From an uncultured Clostridia bacterium (GTDB lineage Bacteria; Bacillota; Clostridia; Christensenellales; Borkfalkiaceae), in the NCBI GenBank assembly GCA_944369635.1, contig CALVXL010000094.1, positions 1 through 8,240 on the forward strand: 8,240 nt of DNA, written 5' to 3'. Shown here one piece after another: positions 7,455-8,240 of this stretch (within the stretch, counting starts at the first letter, position 1; each line of letters begins with the position of its first letter). The translations under genes and the position numbers were made by a program. The notes beneath the pieces were generated by a model. That model searched no databases. It saw only the letters and a program-made list of their open reading frames with translations, and was not told the origin of the DNA.

Positions 7455-7802
7455 ATGGGTCTGTTCGACTTTTTCGGAAAAGACAGAAGAAACGGCGTGG
7501 AAAACGACAGAAGCCGCCGCATTTCTTTTGAGGACTTCACCGCAGGGCAATCGAGCGATACGCCGCGGCAGAACGGTCCTTTGACGGTATTTCACCCCAA
7601 ATCTTTTCAGGACGTTGAAAACATCATCGCCACATTGAAAAAAGGACGGCAGGCGATCGTATATTTAAACGAACTTTCCGTAAATACGGGCTACCGCGTG
7701 CTGGATATGTTGAGCGGCGCGGTATACGCCCTTGACGGCGGCGTTTACGAACTGGAAAACAACGTGTTCATCTTTACGCCGAGCGGTATCAGCATCAGAT
7801 AA
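7455..7802 (+). CDS. sepF: Cell division protein SepF
   Basis: 115 residues. SepF ties FtsZ filaments to the membrane and helps build the septum. The N-terminal MGLFDFFGK is the expected short amphipathic membrane-binding helix. A brief polar linker (about 10-41) leads to the DUF552/SepF core: LTVFHPKSFQDVENII (43-58), GRQAIVYLNEL (64-74), RVLDMLSGAVYALDGGVYEL (81-100) and NVFIFTPSGI (103-112). Bacillus SepF is about 150 residues; the difference is mainly the shorter linker. Two positions look atypical: Y70 where VNL is usual, and M85 where DFL is usual. AAGGAG at 7444-7449 overlaps the yggS stop and fixes the start. It is the last gene of the operon, followed directly by a terminator. Confidence 0.94.
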   Translation: MGLFDFFGKDRRNGVENDRSRRISFEDFTAGQSSDTPRQNGPLTVFHPKSFQDVENIIATLKKGRQAIVYLNELSVNTGYRVLDMLSGAVYALDGGVYELENNVFIFTPSGISIR

Positions 7803-7839
7803 AAAAAAGAACCTTCGCAAAGGTTCTTTTTTTATTTTT
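7801..7839. terminator. Bidirectional intrinsic terminator between sepF and the Xre gene
   Basis: GAACCTT (7809-7815), loop CGCA, AAGGTTC (7820-7826), flanked by eight A on the left and seven T on the right, then another T5 after one A. The A and T runs extend the stem and supply a U tract on either strand. It therefore ends the rightward sepF operon and the convergent leftward Xre gene. The sepF stop (7800-7802) and the Xre stop (7832-7834) both lie within or beside it. Confidence 0.9.
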
Positions 7840-8029
7840 CAATTCCCAAAAGATAATCGGAACTTACGTCTAAAATTTTACAAAGGGCTTTTATCGTTTC
7901 TATATTCGGTTGCAGTTCCCCTCTTTCGTATTTTCCCAGCGTACTTTGCGTGATCAACAGCTTTTCCGCCAACTGATTTTGGGTAAATCCCTTTTCAATT
8001 CTGCATTCTCTCAGTCTTTCACCGAACAT
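7832..8029 (-). CDS. Small Xre-family helix-turn-helix repressor
   Basis: 65 residues, almost entirely one HTH_3 (Cro/C1-type) domain: helix 1 near 2-13, helix 2 TQNQLAEKL (16-24), recognition helix TQSTLGKYE (27-35), then RGELQPNIETIKALCKILDVSSDYLLG (36-62; key residues R36, P41, L49, Y59). No sensor, protease or dimerisation domain follows, so it resembles stand-alone regulators of phage, toxin-antitoxin or small accessory modules. GAGGTG at 8035-8040 sits 5 nt before the ATG and decides the start. The coding DNA is visibly more AT-rich than the operon to its left, which hints at a separate origin. Two operator-like palindromes lie between it and the divergent small gene, so I infer autoregulation plus repression of that gene; the ligand or inducing signal is unknown. 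Confidence 0.92.
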   Translation of the reverse strand: MFGERLRECRIEKGFTQNQLAEKLLITQSTLGKYERGELQPNIETIKALCKILDVSSDYLLGIEK

Positions 8030-8049
8030 ATTTTCACCTCTTTTTTTAT

Positions 8050-8078
8050 ATTATAGTCCAAAATAGATTATTTTGCTT
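8050..8078 (-). promoter_or_regulatory. Leftward promoter of the Xre gene
   Basis: On the minus strand a perfect TATAAT (8055-8050) has, 17 nt upstream, only a poor -35 (AAGCAA, 8078-8073). Transcription would start near 8043, leaving a leader of about 14 nt that is little more than the ribosome binding site. Operator 1 fills the spacer. Confidence 0.5.
8053..8071. promoter_or_regulatory. Operator 1, imperfect palindrome in the Xre promoter spacer
   Basis: ATAGTCCAAAATAGATTAT: 6 of 9 base pairs are symmetrical, and 17 of 19 bases match operator 2. It covers the spacer and the edge of the leftward -10. A repressor bound here would block the Xre gene's own promoter. Its weaker symmetry suggests weaker binding than at operator 2. 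Confidence 0.65.
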
Positions 8079-8106
8079 GACATAGTCCATAATAGACTAT
8101 TATAAT
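8077..8106 (+). promoter_or_regulatory. Rightward near-consensus promoter of the small Cys-protein gene
   Basis: Perfect TTGACA (8077-8082) and perfect TATAAT (8101-8106) with an 18-nt spacer; shifting the -10 by one base gives 17. Transcription would begin near 8113, about 57 nt before the ATG at 8170. This is the strongest promoter in the window and it must be expected to need repression. Operator 2 occupies its spacer. Confidence 0.8.
8082..8100. promoter_or_regulatory. Operator 2, near-perfect palindrome in the rightward promoter spacer
   Basis: ATAGTCCATAATAGACTAT: 8 of 9 base pairs symmetrical around the central A at 8091, with outer arms ATAGTC and GACTAT. It starts at the last base of the -35 and ends just before the -10 of the rightward promoter. 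Its centre is 29 bp from that of operator 1, close to three DNA turns, so bound dimers would sit on roughly the same face. Confidence 0.72.
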
Positions 8107-8118
8107 AAAAACGAGCTT

Positions 8119-8143
8119 GACGAAGAAAACACGAAATTTCGTC
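8119..8143 (+). repeat. Inverted repeat in the leader of the small Cys-protein gene
   Basis: GACGAA (8119-8124) and TTCGTC (8138-8143) form a 6-bp inverted repeat with a 13-nt loop; the overlapping CGAAATTTCG (8132-8141) is a self-complementary alternative. Either would lie in the 57-nt leader RNA, upstream of GGAGGT at 8161-8166. There is no U tract, so it is not an intrinsic terminator. Confidence 0.35.
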
Positions 8144-8169
8144 CGCTAATATACATATTCGGAGGTTTT

Positions 8170-8240
8170 ATGGAAAATACGGATAGCCGAACCTGCGCGA
8201 CTTGCGCTCACTTTTTGCAACACTATATCAAATGCAACGA
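8170..8240 (+). CDS. Start of a small Cys-containing protein of unknown function (runs off the right edge)
   Basis: Only 23 codons are visible: MENTDSRTCATCAHF, then LQHYIKCN. A GGAGGT ribosome binding site at 8161-8166, three bases before the ATG, and the near-consensus promoter further upstream support a real gene. The CxxC pair (C9, C12) followed by HFLQHYIKC looks like the start of a small zinc-ribbon-like or metal-binding protein. From memory it resembles short clostridial hypothetical proteins with a CxxCxxFxQHY start that occur next to Xre regulators, but I cannot verify that here. The downstream cysteines that would complete a zinc site are outside the window. Function is unknown. Its position opposite the Xre gene suggests it is that repressor's target. 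Confidence 0.62.
   Translation, partial: MENTDSRTCATCAHFLQHYIKCN

Noticed and set aside
7284..7455. Separate small gene or sRNA between the internal promoter candidate and sepF
   Set aside because: The interval is yggS coding sequence with family-conserved residues, and no terminator lies before sepF.
8119..8143. Attenuator or riboswitch in the leader of the small gene
   Set aside because: Only a 6-bp inverted repeat is present, with no U tract or competing antiterminator, so I list it as a repeat only.

Overview
This window looks like ordinary chromosome from a Gram-positive-type bacterium of the Bacillota, most likely a clostridial lineage. The evidence is strong Shine-Dalgarno sites before most genes, AT-rich sigma-A-type promoters between fairly GC-rich genes, a YggS-SepF pair as in the Bacillota division cluster, and a YesL/DUF624-like membrane protein. 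I cannot name a genus from sequence alone.

Left part (1-3935, minus strand). A four-gene, apparently single-promoter operon is read leftwards: a six-pass membrane protein with a long charged tail, a class I SAM-dependent methyltransferase, a CPA2-type Na+/H+ antiporter, and hslO (Hsp33 redox chaperone, cut by the window edge). Gaps are 1, 12 and 41 nt. The combination suggests envelope, ion and stress homeostasis, but only the antiporter and Hsp33 have recognisable roles.

Centre (3936-7802). A 190-nt AT-rich divergent intergenic region carries one good promoter in each direction. Rightwards runs asd-dapA-dapB-yggS-sepF with gaps or overlaps of +1, -4, -4 and +9 nt. The first three genes give consecutive steps from aspartyl phosphate to tetrahydrodipicolinate (diaminopimelate/lysine). 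They are followed by a PLP-homeostasis protein and the FtsZ-anchoring protein SepF, so peptidoglycan precursor supply and septum formation lie on one transcript. A second promoter candidate inside yggS could feed sepF separately. A strong bidirectional terminator closes the operon.

Right end (7803-8240). Composition is visibly more AT-rich. A 65-residue Xre-type repressor (minus strand) diverges from a small Cys-containing protein gene (plus strand, cut by the edge). Between them are two copies of a 19-bp operator (17/19 identical), each lying almost exactly in the spacer of one of the two divergent promoters. This compact switch is the most interesting part of the window. It is a probable autoregulated repressor-target pair, and the target's function and extent lie outside the sequence. 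I see no CRISPR array, insertion sequence, tRNA or rRNA.
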